Shown here piece by piece: positions 1 to 9,729 of a DNA stretch of 64,000 nucleotides. Position numbers and translations under genes: made by a program. The number at the start of each line of letters is the position of its first letter. The first letter of the stretch is position 1. The stretch comes from Zanthoxylum bungeanum (taxonomy: Eukaryota > Streptophyta > Magnoliopsida > Sapindales > Rutaceae), in contig SKCR01034827.1 of NCBI GenBank assembly GCA_019454045.1, positions 17,116 to 81,115 of the forward strand, written 5' to 3'. Under the pieces are notes generated by a model. The model did no database searches, was not told where the DNA came from, and worked only from the letters and a program-made list of their open reading frames with translations.

Positions 1-325
1 GAGAGGAATTAGGGGACAAAAATATATATAAATACGATACATTCTAAATAATTAATAGATAAAAATCATAAATTTTTATATTATGATATTATGATATATT
101 CAAATATCTTAAAATATAAAACAATATTAAACCTAAAAGATATCAACACCGACTTTAGATGAGTCTGAAATTTTATACGAACCCTATAGCGATTTTTTTC
201 AAACCAAAATGATTTGGTTTGGACTTTTTTTTTTCCTTACCTCTGAAGCTATGAATTAAAACAACGTCACCTTAATCCTAAACAAGTCCTCAAACTTGTT
301 TAAATTGTTGAGTATGTGATTGTGA
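1..325. other. AT-rich intergenic DNA
   Basis: No gene-like reading frame, inverted repeat or RNA gene is seen. The stretch is AT-rich and ends at the target duplication of the adjacent SINE. Confidence 0.6.
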
Positions 326-540
326 AGCTCAAATGGTCACCAATAGGCGTGGCTTTGTGGTGTTGGGTTCGGGATCATATCTTGAGATTTTGAGTTCGAA
401 TTCAGGGAATGCGGTTCCTGTAAGAGTCTGAGATAACCAGAGGTTTTACCTGCTCCGCTTAAGCTCGGAATGGATAATTTGGCGGCGAGGTTTCCAACGA
501 TTTCAAAATATATATATATATAAAAAATATAGCTCAAATG
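326..540 (+). mobile_element. tRNA-derived SINE with target-site duplication
   Basis: The body at about 336-530 starts with an A-box-like stretch (GTGGCTTTGTGG, near 350) and has a B-box-like GAGTTCGAATTC (near 391). The 3' half (TTTACCTGCTCCGCTTAAG, TTTCCAACGATTTC) recurs in other copies at 22.3, 23.9, 35.0 and 39.5 kb. The 10-bp sequence AGCTCAAATG occurs at 326-335 and 531-540 and is read as the target-site duplication. The tail is (TA)n plus A-rich. The Pol III box plus TSD structure is characteristic of plant SINEs. The exact family is not assigned. Confidence 0.75.
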
Positions 541-544
541 AACT

Positions 545-1261
545 TGTTGACGGTTGATTTTGGTCTCAGGGCAATACGAGAATATCACCTCCGAGGGAAT
601 CCTCATTCAATAGTGAATTTGTTTGGTTATGGGGGACCAAAAGCAAATTTAGCAAAAGACAGATAAATACACCAATCGACAAAGAGATTTAACGTGGTTC
701 GGTGGATTTGGATCCGACCTACGTCCACGGACAAAAACATGATGGTACTTTTTATTACTCCAATACGCTTCTCAGGTCTTTTGTGCTTACAAGTCAGAGC
801 TTGATGATTCTGATCCCTAATTTTTTATGTCAAGCCCTTTACACATACTCTGCCCTCCTATTTATAATAGTACATAAATCAGACTCCTATTTGCATAAGA
901 AATCATAGTTGAACTCTGTCTTCTCCTCTTACAAGGATTCCTAGTCTAATATTGCCTTCTCTTTTCTTATTCCTTTTCGGATTCTGACTTCATTTCCTTG
1001 TGAGAGTAGGATAATTTGTTTATCTCATCCGCAAGAATAGGGTGTCACCATCTTTGAGCATATCTCGCCTGTCTGGTCGGTCTTCATGAGGTCGGTCATG
1101 ATAGTCTTTTATGCTGAGAGTGTTTCTGCCGACCTTATAGTGCTCGGTCATCCGAACCAAAGTGGTCGGGTCGGTTTTAACGGTTTCGACCGAGGAGAGA
1201 ATTACCCTTTTTACCCCTGTCGTACTCCGTAAATACATAGGTCCTGAAAACACCATCAACA
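545..1261 (-). repeat. 3' LTR of the Tat-like element (left copy)
   Basis: It begins TGTTGACGG and ends CATCAACA on the plus strand, with terminal TG/CA. It matches 7920-8637 with about 14 substitutions and one 1-base indel. A minus-strand TATA box (TATAAATAG) lies at 858-866. The LTR of the second element at 61354-62140 is clearly the same family but longer. Confidence 0.92.
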
Positions 1262-1272
1262 TCTGTCCCCTA
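1262..1272 (-). other. Polypurine tract of the Tat-like element
   Basis: Read on the minus strand, the bases just before the 3' LTR are AGGGGACAGA, a purine-rich primer for plus-strand DNA synthesis. The identical tract follows the LTR of the second element at 62141. It fixes the element's orientation as minus. Confidence 0.8.
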
Positions 1273-2055
1273 GTTCTCGGTAACAACGAGTTTGCAAGTT
1301 GGTGCCGGGAACTATATAGAGATGGTGGGCTGATTTACTTTGTTGGAGGTCAATATGGTGTTGAGAAATGTTTCGTCGCCTCTCTTCAAGCGCTTTTTCT
1401 TGAGACACGCAATAGTCATGTCCGCTTAAATGCCTATCAAATCATATTTAGGGTTTCTTCTAAGTTCGACACTTGTCAAACATCCGCCGGGTTCCCGCCA
1501 AAAAGGGCACGAATCGACCGTGTAGAGGCGTCTTCACAGTGTGCCGATCTCAACCGTCTGTTTAAACTTGGCAGACCTCTTTTGCAGACGACACTTGGCG
1601 TTCATCCGGGTTCCTCCCTTAGATCCTACGGTCACGAGCGTCCTGGTCATGACTATAAGAAGGTGAGGCTTTCACTGTTCCATCTTTTTTCGGCAATTTC
1701 TCCTTCTTTCCTGAAAATATCTCAGTGACTCGCTCAACTCAGTGTTCTCGGAGTTCAACCGCGGGCTTTCTTTTTCTTTGCTGCGAACATAAGGAACGGG
1801 CAAACTATACTGCACAACTTCCGGTTTTTTCCGAGAAGAACAAGTGAGTCCTCTGAACGCCTCTTCTACTTTTGTTCTGTGAATCTTGCTGTGTTTTTTT
1901 TTAATGTTGCTAGGGAACGTCTTAAGTTTTTGTTGGATTTGGCTTTAGGGCACTTTTTAGAACCCACCTGTCTTTATCTAAGCCGAAAGAAACCTGAGTA
2001 GTTTCTTAGTTATAGACTGACTTCCCCTTCCTTCTTTGTTTTCCGGATATCAGGG
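1273..2055 (+). promoter_or_regulatory. Putative leader and promoter of the antisense ORF
   Basis: The 0.8 kb between the PPT and the antisense ATG has no convincing coding potential. A TATA-like TATAAGA lies at 1654-1660, about 400 bases upstream of the ATG at 2056, in the right orientation to drive it. This is inference. The nearby 188-aa frame starting at 1162 overlaps the LTR and is not considered real. Confidence 0.35.
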
Positions 2056-4512
2056 ATGTCTAACAGCAGTTCTTCCCCTGAAAATCCTGCTAAAACCTCA
2101 ACTCCCCTTGCTGAAGAGCTCTCCTCGGGCTCGGGGGCACCCAGTGTGGAAGACCTTGATACTACCCTTACTCCTTCTGAGATCGAACAAGATTCCTACC
2201 ATCAAAGGGTTCCTCGGAAGGATCCAGAGTCCGGTGATCTTGGCTCGTCGGCTCTGGATATGAACCGTCCTTCCAAAATAACTGAAGACGACCTTGCCCT
2301 TCTTCGACAACGATATAATATTCTGATAGATATCGCCCTTGAAGTTCCTGGCCTGATGGATCGCGCTAGTCAACCTGACGAGGGCTCGGTGGCACTTCTT
2401 CCTGTCTTTTTCGAGTGTGGGCTGTGGCTGCCTCTTCAACCTTATTTTGCTTGGATGCTGGCCGAGATGGAGATTGCTCCTTGTCAGTTGAGTCTAAACA
2501 GTTGGAGGATTTTGGCCGGGTTGTATGTAGCTTGGCATCGGGCAGGACTCGGCGAGCCTTCTTTTGAAGAGGTGAAGAGGTTATACCGGCTGAAGGCCAA
2601 TCCTAGGTCGTACCATGGATGGTATTACCTTTCCGCTTATGACAACTCGTCAAACGTTGTCCAAAATCTCCCTGATTCCAATAAGAATTTCAAAGACCTC
2701 TGGTTCTGGGCCACTGGGGATTGGGGACGGTCGCTAAGGTCGGATGAAGGGGAATTCTCGGTACCGGATATCTTCAGGGCGGGAGGTTAGGAGATCAATA
2801 TTCTAGTTTTCCTTAGTTTCCTTTTTTTTGTGGACTCTTACCCCTTCTTTTCTATTCTTCATAGCCTGTTGGAGGGATGCTCCCAAGGTTTCCCATCAAG
2901 TCCGGAAACGGGTAGTCTGGGCTCGTCGGTATGCCGCCCACTGGAGGGAATTGGTTAATGATGCGGCCTTTGTTGAGTCGGGCCTTACTCGGACTGCCCC
3001 TTCGGAGGTCTCGGGTCGGATAGGTAGATGTATGCTGACTGTTTAGTTTGACTTCTCTGTTTGTTTATCATGTTTGATGTCTTTGCTGTATGCTTGGGTC
3101 CTGATTTCCTTCTCCCCCATTTTTGTAGGCATGTCAAAGAGGCCTAAGTTTCTTGAGAAGTTGGCTGGTACTATGAAGAGGGCTGGCCACGCCGAAACTG
3201 GAAGTTGTCGGGCACAACCTGAATCCATTGCGGTTGGGAGAGCACCTTAAAGGAAGGTTCAGCCGGCTACTCGGGATCCATCCTCTCCATCTGGTGTGCA
3301 GTTACCAGAATCTGCTCGGTTGGTCAGTCCGCCGAAGCCTTTTAGGAAAAGGAGGCGTCAATTTGGGGCCGAGGAGGCTGAGTTGGAGGGGGAGGAGCCT
3401 GTGCGGGGCAAGAAGAAAGATGTCCGTCGGGGGAAAAAATCTTCTGAAGGCTCCTCTAAGAAGCAGAAAGGTTCTGTGATCCTCGGGGTGGATGACTTGG
3501 GAGAAGGCATCCGGGAGGCTACTTCCCATTTAGTGCCGACTTTTAATGAATTGGCCGAGGTGATTCCCCCGGGGGAGGTTTCGAGATATGAGGATATTTC
3601 TCTCCCGAAGCCTTGGTGACCGAGATGAGCTCTCAAATGGCAAAGGTAGTTTTTCTCCTCCTATTTCTGATTTTGGTTCTCGGTCTTCTTTATCTTATAT
3701 CTTGACCTTTTTTTTGTGTGCAGGCTACTTATCTCATGGCCAAGAATAAGGACCTCCTTCTGAGTCTATTGCCCGAGGGTGGTCAGGCCCAGAGACTTCA
3801 GAATCGCCTTACGGAAGTGGAAGCTAAATTGGCCGATCGTGAGGAGGTGATAAAGAACCTTGAATCGACTGCAATTGAGAACTTCAAAACAAACAAGGCT
3901 CTCAAGGCTGCTGCCGGGTTGGAGCGAAAACTTGCCGACACTGCCCGGGAGGATTTGAAGGCTGCCCAATCTGAGATTGGCGTTTTGAAAGCAAATGTGT
4001 CAAGTGTTGAAACCAAACTGAAGGCCAACGATGAACAAATGGCACGGGCTCGGGATGATCTTGAGAGGAAAGAGGCCGAGCTTGAGGAGAGAGAGACCGA
4101 TCTTGATACCGAGAAGGAGGCCATCCGCCTTGAGGGGGTTGGTGACTGTGCTGAACTGATACCGATGGTGCTGCCAAGTCTGAATATGGATCCTATTTAT
4201 GCGGCCATCAGCTTTTGCAAGGGGGATATTTCTGAGGAGGAGTTCCGGAAATGGCTCCCTCCTCCTTCCGAGGAGGTGATGGATCCTGACTCCATTTCGG
4301 TGGTTCCGGCTTCTGGGGCTTCCCAAGAAGGACGACCTGATGTTCCTGCCTCCGGCGAGGATTGCCTTGAGATCCCTCCTCCCATCCCTGAAGCAGTGGT
4401 CTCTCATGCTGTTGAAGTTGAAGCCGCAGTTCCTCCTCCTGAGGTCGAGCCGATCCTCCCGCTGTCTGAGCTAGCTGAAGAAGAAATTTTCGTCCCTGTG
4501 CGGGCTGAATGA
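2056..4512 (+). pseudogene. Antisense spliced ORF of the Tat-like element (plant putative gypsy-type transposon protein, broken)
   Basis: Four exons can be read: 2056 to about 2786, about 2863-3033, about 3130-3653 and 3723-4512, with GT-AG joins. The first exon, with its FECGLWLPLQPYF and SLNSWRILAGLY stretches, resembles the plant 'putative gypsy type transposon' domain (PF04195, recalled). The third is basic and Lys/Arg-rich, and the fourth is a long charged coiled coil (about residues 20-140 of the exon) followed by an acidic Pro/Glu-rich tail. It runs opposite to gag, between the repeats and the 3' LTR, as in Tat-lineage antisense ORFs. Two lesions are visible: an in-frame TAA at 3248-3250 in exon 3 and a one-base loss near 3612-3617. 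It is probably non-functional in this copy. The protein's role is unknown. Confidence 0.75.
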
Positions 4513-4581
4513 GAAAGGGTAACCCGACCGGGGCCCTGTGTACACTTTAACTTTTTGTAATATCATTTTAAACTGTATTTT

Positions 4582-4616
<35 letters not shown>

Positions 4617-4699
4617 GTGTCATTCTTATCTCTTTCTCCTTTTTCTTTTCTCTATGTTTCCTGTTATCCGAATACTTGAGGCCCTTCGGGGGTCAGCGT
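4513..4699. other. Spacer with (TA)n microsatellite
   Basis: Between the antisense ORF stop and the 82-bp repeats lies a short AT-rich spacer. It has a dinucleotide TA run at about 4585-4612 and pyrimidine-rich DNA, and no gene. Confidence 0.6.
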
Positions 4700-5180
4700 G
4701 AGCCGGAGGGGCATAACCCGACCCTGAGCTGAGTCGGTGGGACGTAACCCGACCCCGAGCTGAACGAAAGACTTGGGCTCTGGGGGAATGTTACCTCCCC
4801 ATTTTGAAAGAAGACTGACTCGGTGGGACGTAACCCGTCCCCGAGCTGAGAAAGGCACTTGGACCTGGGGGGATGTTACGTCCCCAGTCCGAAGGGCTTG
4901 ACTCGGTGGGATGTACCCCCCGACCCCGAGCAGAGAAGGTACTTGGACCTGGGGGGATGTTACGTCCCCAGTCCGAAGGGCTTGACTCGGTGGGATGTAC
5001 CCCGACCCCGAGCAGAGAAAGTACTTGGACCTGGGGGGATGTTACGTCCCCAGTCCGAAGGGCTTGACTCGGTGGGATGTACCCCGACCCCGAGCAGAGA
5101 AGGTACTTGGACCTGGGGGAATGTTACATCCCCAGTCCAAAGAGGACCGACTCGGTGGGACGTAACCCGACCCCGAGCCG
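4700..5180. repeat. 82-bp tandem repeat array with internal inverted repeat (element 1)
   Basis: About six units, measured at 4858, 4942, 5024 and 5106 (spacing 84, 82, 82). Each unit holds GTTACGTCCCC, then AGTCCGAAGG, then ACTCGGTGGGACGTAACC or a close variant. The two arms GTTACGTCCC and GGGACGTAAC are reverse complements across a loop of about 22 bases, so each unit can fold into a stem. The same array is present in the second element at 62556-63530. Short ORFs through it are repeat artefacts. Confidence 0.9.
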
Positions 5181-5285
5181 AATAACCAAGCGGTCCTCGG
5201 CGGAACGAAATCAAACCCCGAGCCGAATAAACAAGTGGCCTCGGCGGAACGAAATCCAGCCCCGAGCTGAATAATCTTTGGGACT
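5181..5285. repeat. Short GC-rich repeat units (CTCGGCGGAACGAA type)
   Basis: Two to three imperfect units contain CCCCGAGCCGAATAA and CTCGGCGGAACGAAATC. They share the CCGAGCC and CTCGGCGG words with the 44-bp array at 6.1-6.4 kb and recur in the second element at about 63590-63715. They look like a bridge between the 82-bp and 44-bp families. Confidence 0.65.
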
Positions 5286-5544
5286 TGTATAGAAGGGAAG
5301 TGAATCAACCTTTTGAAGCCCTGCCAATCTGGCATGGGCGTCCCTCTGCCAGACCGGCGAAAAACAAAAACAAGATTCTGAAAAATAAAATCAAAAGACG
5401 GGGGTGACTTAGCACCTATCCCTGATAAAAACATTTTTTGCAACCAAAAATAACAACATGGATGCCTCAAAACAGCGTCCTGCCCGAGGTCTCCAAAACC
5501 AATTCTGAATCTTCCAATTCAGTGTCCCGGCGAACCAGGATTCG
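5286..5544. other. Conserved non-coding block of the element
   Basis: No ORF of note. The block is nearly the same as 63722-63985 in the second element (for example GCCTCAAAACAGCGTCCTG and GTGTCCCGGCGAACCAGGAT), so it is a conserved internal part of the family. Confidence 0.6.
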
Positions 5545-5985
5545 GATCAGAAGAGCGTTTGAATGGTAAGGGCACATCCTCTACACGTCGGTTCACTGGG
5601 GAGCATGTGTATTGTATGAGGGCTTCTCCTTACCACGCTGGAGCAGGCACACGCCACAGGGGCGCAACGCATCCCCATGCTGTGTCTCTCGCGGATCCGG
5701 ATGATGAATGGATCAAAGAGTGTCCGGACTACTAAGGGTATATTCCTCCTTAGTTCCGGCATCACTGGAGCTAGCAATCGTCACGGGGGTGTCATCACCC
5801 CCCGCGTTATGCTTTCCCACGGATCCATTACATCGGGTAGGTGAGGATCAAAAGAGTGTTCGACACATTAAGGGCATGTTCTTCCTTATGTTAGGCAACA
5901 CTGGAGCAAGCAATCCCCACGGAGGTATCATCCATCCCCGTGCTATGCTTCTCACGGATCCTATGCATCGAGTATGTCCCTGAAT
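5545..5985. repeat. About 140-bp tandem repeat, three diverged units
   Basis: Units begin with GATCA(G/A)AAGAG-like sequence at about 5545, 5709 and 5848 (spacing about 164 and 139). Each contains an 'ACTGGAGC(A/T)(A/G)GCA' block and ends near a CACGGATCC or GCGGATCC word. Divergence between units is much higher than in the 82-bp array, so this block is older or under less homogenisation. No protein-coding role is evident. Confidence 0.7.
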
Positions 5986-6089
5986 ATTCTGATGACCCCG
6001 AGCTTAGAGACATTTGGTTCTGGGGGAATGTTCCGTCCCCAGGCCAATAAACACGACTCGGTGGGACGTAACCCGACCCCGAGCTGTAA

Positions 6090-6400
6090 CAAACATCGAT
6101 CTCGACGATACAAGAGCAGACCCGAGCCGGAAAGAGACATCAGTCTCGGCGGTACAAAAGCAGACCCGAGCCGGAAAGAGACATCGGTCTCGGCGGTACA
6201 AGAGCAGACCCGAGCCGGAAAGAAACATCGATTTCGGTGGTACAAGAGCAGACCCGAGCCGGAAAGAGACATCGGTCTCGGCGGTACAAGAGCAGACCCG
6301 AGCCGGAAAGAGACATCGGTCTCGGCGGTACAAGAGCAGACCCGAGCCGGAAAGAGACATCGGTCTCGGCGGTACAAGAGCAGACCCGAGCCGGAAAACA
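6090..6400. repeat. 44-bp tandem repeat array
   Basis: CCGGAAAGA recurs at 6127, 6171, 6215, 6259, 6303, 6347 and 6391, exactly 44 bases apart. The unit contains CTCGGCGGTACAAGAGCAGA and CCCGAGCC. CTCGG and CCGAG within the unit are complementary. The period is not a multiple of three, so the roughly 150-aa frames through it are repeat artefacts. One unit of the same kind occurs at about 63540-63580. Confidence 0.92.
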
Positions 6401-6562
6401 AATATCAAAAACCATTGTGTGAGCCATAACAAACAAGCATAATCAAATGTCAACCTAAGTCAGAAGAGGTTTTACTCACCTTTTTGGGGATCTGTTGCCT
6501 TTCTTGCAACTCTACGAGGGTCACTACAAGCAAGGCTCTTCTTAATACATCCTCTCTGCATC

Positions 6563-7868
6563 TCAGCATTCCACGCATCCGACCGGATGACTTCCGCTAT
6601 CAACTTGGTCGACCTCAAAAACCGAATGGTCTATGTACACACTGAGATAGCCTTCTTTCACCAAGTCTTCCACCTGCTCCCGCATGTCTCTGTACCCATT
6701 CATGGCATGTCCCCTTACGTTGTGGTCCTTTCTCTGATGGTGTTCCCTCTTCGGGATATTTTCTCCTCGTTTTCTAATAGAACGAATTTTCGGGCCACCT
6801 CTAGGGCGGTTGCGTAGTCCGGGGTGTCCTGGATCCTTAGGTGGGTCCATAGCCTCCCGACTTTCAAGGCTCCCTTCAAGCTTTCCAGGGCCTCATGGGA
6901 TTCATATTCTCCGACTTTGAGTACCATATTATGGTATCTTTCAATAAATATCTTCAAAGGTTCATCGTCTCTTTGTGTCATAAGTCTTAGTTCTCCAACT
7001 GTCTTTCTGGGGACGCAAGCCCCCTTGAAGTGCTGTATGAATGATTTTCTGAGTTGTGTGAAGATGCTGATGCTTCTTGGGGCTAGGCTTCTATATCATA
7101 TGATGGCCGGTCCGGCTAGAGTTAATGGGAACACTTTGTAAATGGTGTCCCATGTTACCCCTTGTACCTCCATTAGTAGGACGAAGCATTCGATGTGGGT
7201 TTTGGGATCGGTATGGCCTTTGTATGGCGTCATATTTGGCATGCTGAATCTTTTTGGGAATTTCTCTGACTTTATTTCTTCTGTGAGGGGGGACTCGTCT
7301 TTGCCGTCCTGGGCATCCCCTCTGTCTGTATTGGGGCATACTCCCTATTTGGCCAGCTCCTCCCGTAACCAAGATTTCATGCTGCTGTCTTGGTCCCATG
7401 CCACCTCCTGCGGTTTCCTTTCTTTCTGTTATCTTGGGAGTGGTGCTTCTCGGGCTCGGTATCTTCCCGCAATTTTTCGTCATATTCTTTTCCTCTTCTC
7501 CGGGTGTTGTGAGGGCCTTCATAGGAGGAGTCTGGTGATGATTTGTCATCCTCTTCCTCCCACATGTCCTCGGTCTGGGAATCTTTCTACACCACCACAT
7601 ATCTTACCCTGTAGGGACCCCTCCTCCGGGGTCTGTCGTCCTCACTTGTATCAATAATTCTCTTTCCTTCTGCTATTTCGTTCCTTGGTCGGCTAGTCCC
7701 TGTCTCGAATTTTCCGTCGTGCGCTCCTTCTATCTTTTCCAACTGGTCTACTATGGTTTTCAGCAGAATTTGGTTTTCCTCCCTTTCCTTCCTCAGGTTC
7801 TCCTCAATCTTCTCAATTCAATCTGCAGCCGAGCTCCCTGACGATTGGTGGTTTCCGCCTTCCGCCAT
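6563..7868 (-). pseudogene. gag: Degenerate gag of the Tat-like element
   Basis: Read on the minus strand from an ATG at 7868, about 50 bp inside the PBS. A retrotransposon gag domain is recognisable between about 7280 and 6720 (motifs MPNMTPYKGHTDPKTHIE, HFKGACVPRKT, QRDDEPLKIFIERYHNMVLK). A C-terminal block resembles the Tat-lineage 'EQVEDLVKEGYLSVYID' stretch. Breaks: TGA at codon 17 (7820-7818), TAG near 7588, TGA near 7377, a frame change near 7300, and TGG to TGA near 7098 in the core domain. Gag would form the virus-like particle. This copy cannot make it. No pol follows. Confidence 0.85.
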
Positions 7869-7899
7869 TGTCTTACTACGCGAGTTGCTTTTTGTTGAT

Positions 7900-7917
7900 T
7901 CCCCACAGACGGCGCCA
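7900..7917 (-). other. Primer binding site of the Tat-like element
   Basis: The minus strand reads TGGCGCCGTCTGTGGGGA two bases inside the right LTR. The TGGCGCC start complements a tRNA CCA end in the way typical for gypsy elements. The exact primer tRNA is not assigned. It differs from the tRNA-Asp type PBS of the nested element at 14133. Confidence 0.85.
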
Positions 7918-7919
7918 AC

Positions 7920-8637
7920 TATTGACGGTGGATTTTGGTCTCAGGGCAATACGGGAATATCACCTCCGAGGGAATCCTCCTTCAATAGTGAATTTGTTTG
8001 GTTATGGGGGACCAAAAGCAAATTTAGCAAAAGACAGATAAATACACCAATCGACAAAGAGATTTAACGTGGTTCGGTGGATTTTGATCCGACCTACGTC
8101 CACGGACAAAAACAGGATGGTACTTTTTATTACTCCAATACGCTTCTCAGGTCTTTTGTGCTTACAAGTCAGAGCTTGATGATTTTGATCCCTAATTTTT
8201 TATGTCATGCCCTTTACACATACTCTGCCCTTCTATTTATAATAGTACATAAATCAGACTCCTATTTGCATAAGAAATCCTAGTTCAACTCTGTCTTCTC
8301 CTCTTACAAGGATTCCTAGTCTAATATTGTCTTCTCTTTTCTTATTCCTTTTCGGATTCTGACTTCATTTCCTTGTGAGAGTAGGATAATTTGTTTATCT
8401 CATCCGCAAGAATAGGGTGTCACCATCTTTGAGCATATCTCGCCTGTCTGGTCGGTCTTCATGAGGTCGGTCATGATAGTCTTTCTTGCTGAGAGTGTTT
8501 CTGCCGACCTTATAGTGCTCGGTCATCCGAACCAAAGTGGTCGGGTCGGTTTTAACGGTTTCGACCGAGGAGAGAATTACCCTTTTTACCCCTGTCGTAC
8601 TCCGTAAATAACATAGGTCCTGAAAACACCATCAACA
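7920..8637 (-). repeat. 5' LTR of the Tat-like element (right copy)
   Basis: The partner of 545-1261. The first two bases are TA instead of TG (one substitution) and it ends CATCAACA. A canonical plant TATA box, TATAAATAG, lies at 8233-8241 on the minus strand, so transcription would run left into gag. The target duplication GAACT follows at 8638. Confidence 0.92.
8233..8241 (-). promoter_or_regulatory. LTR TATA box
   Basis: TATAAATAG on the minus strand. It is conserved in all three LTRs of this family in the window (858-866, 8233-8241, 61680-61688), which supports a functional core promoter. Confidence 0.7.
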
Positions 8638-8642
8638 GAACT

Positions 8643-9684
8643 TTTATTAAAAAATAAATCGAATTATTTTTAACCAAACAGAGCCTAAATCGAATTAAAA
8701 AAAAAAAAACAACGACAACAACGTTAGCTACTCGACTTATTCAAAAATTAGGCTTTAGTCCACCATTAATAAGCCCACAAAAAAAAGCCTAACAGGCCCA
8801 TTAGTTCTCTCTTTTAAATGGCCCACGATTTTTATTTTTTTAAATAATAGTCCCCACAAAATCATATTATATAAGAATGACGAAAATAGGTACCGATACC
8901 GATATGATTATACACGAATTTTTTAGTTTTAGATTGACATCACGTATCAACATATTTATCCATTTATGATTTGTTTATAAATTTATCATGTTATACACGA
9001 ATTGTGTCATAATCAGATAATCTTGTCTAGAATGTGTCAAAAATAAAATTGATCATTTTATTAATCGGCTAATCACATTGTGTCAACTTTTTACCAAACG
9101 AATTGTATTCATGTTTTAATATGGTTATTAAACGAATCATATATAAGGTTGGCAAAAAAATTTGAATATCGATCGAGATTTAAGACGAAAAATTATTCTT
9201 CAAAATAAAATTAAGTCGAGATTCGAGACAATTTTCGTCCATATTTAAAAAATTAAAAAATTAAAAAATTAAAAAATTTATTTTGAATTCTGAATTGTAG
9301 CCTAAAATATCCCGAATCTCGATCAGAATTTGAGATCTCGAACTATTAGGTTCAAGATTTAAGATCCCGGACTATTCGATTCGTATTTGAGATCTCGAAC
9401 TATTAGGTTCAAGATTTAAGATCCCGGACTATTCGATTCGTATTTGAGATCTCGAACTCGGTTTGAAATCTGTGATGATTTTTCGTCCCGATTTAAGAAT
9501 AGATCGGGATTCGAGACGAAACATCTTGATTATCATCCCTAATCATTTATGTATTTGTTTAAAATTAACACGACATGATACATGAATTATCACCTCTACT
9601 ATAAAATTTTCGATTATATTGAACAACTTGCAAAAAAAAAAAAAAAAAAACTCTAACATTCATTTTATAGGCTATTGTAAGACT
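8643..9684. repeat. Duplicated intergenic segment, copy A (left part)
   Basis: From about 8812 this stretch matches 20664-21430 at roughly 80% by eye: AATGGCCCA, ATAGTCCCCAC, GAATTTTTTAGTTTTAGAT, TGTTTAAAATTAACACGAC. It stops at the LINE insertion and resumes at 20228. Inside it a 57-bp unit (9332-9388) is repeated at once (9389-9445) with no visible difference, a very recent local duplication. No gene is seen. Confidence 0.75.
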
Positions 9685-9729
9685 CTTTTTTTTTTTTTGA
9701 AAATGGAAAGCATATACTTTCATTAAAAA

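Larger units (their letters stand above)
540..8642 (-). mobile_element. Non-autonomous Tat-like Ty3/gypsy LTR retrotransposon (gag only, with antisense ORF)
   Basis: Two 0.72-kb LTRs (545-1261 and 7920-8637) flank 6.7 kb, and GAACT lies outside both ends (540-544, 8638-8642) as a 5-bp target duplication. Orientation is minus: the PBS abuts the right LTR, a purine tract abuts the left LTR, and gag reads leftward. Order on the minus strand is 5' LTR, PBS, broken gag, 44-bp repeats, about 140-bp repeats, 82-bp repeats, an antisense ORF, PPT, 3' LTR. No protease, reverse transcriptase, RNase H or integrase is seen, so mobility would need a helper. Gag-only elements are known in plants (TR-GAG), and antisense ORFs next to the 3' LTR are known in Tat-lineage elements such as Grande. 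LTRs differ at about 14 bases by eye (about 2%), so the insertion is fairly young. Confidence 0.9.

Noticed and set aside
1162..1728. 188-aa plus-strand frame
   Set aside because: It starts inside the LTR and has no family resemblance. It crosses the PPT, so it is incidental.
4859..5214. Frames of 64-108 aa through the 82-bp array
   Set aside because: They are periodic translations of a tandem repeat on both strands, with no gene signal.
4700..6400. CRISPR-like arrays
   Set aside because: The arrays are head-to-tail repeats without unique spacers, in a plant nuclear retrotransposon.
5961..6453. About 150-aa frames on both strands through the 44-bp array
   Set aside because: The repeat lacks stops in several frames. 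44 is not a multiple of three, so the same peptide appears from all frames.
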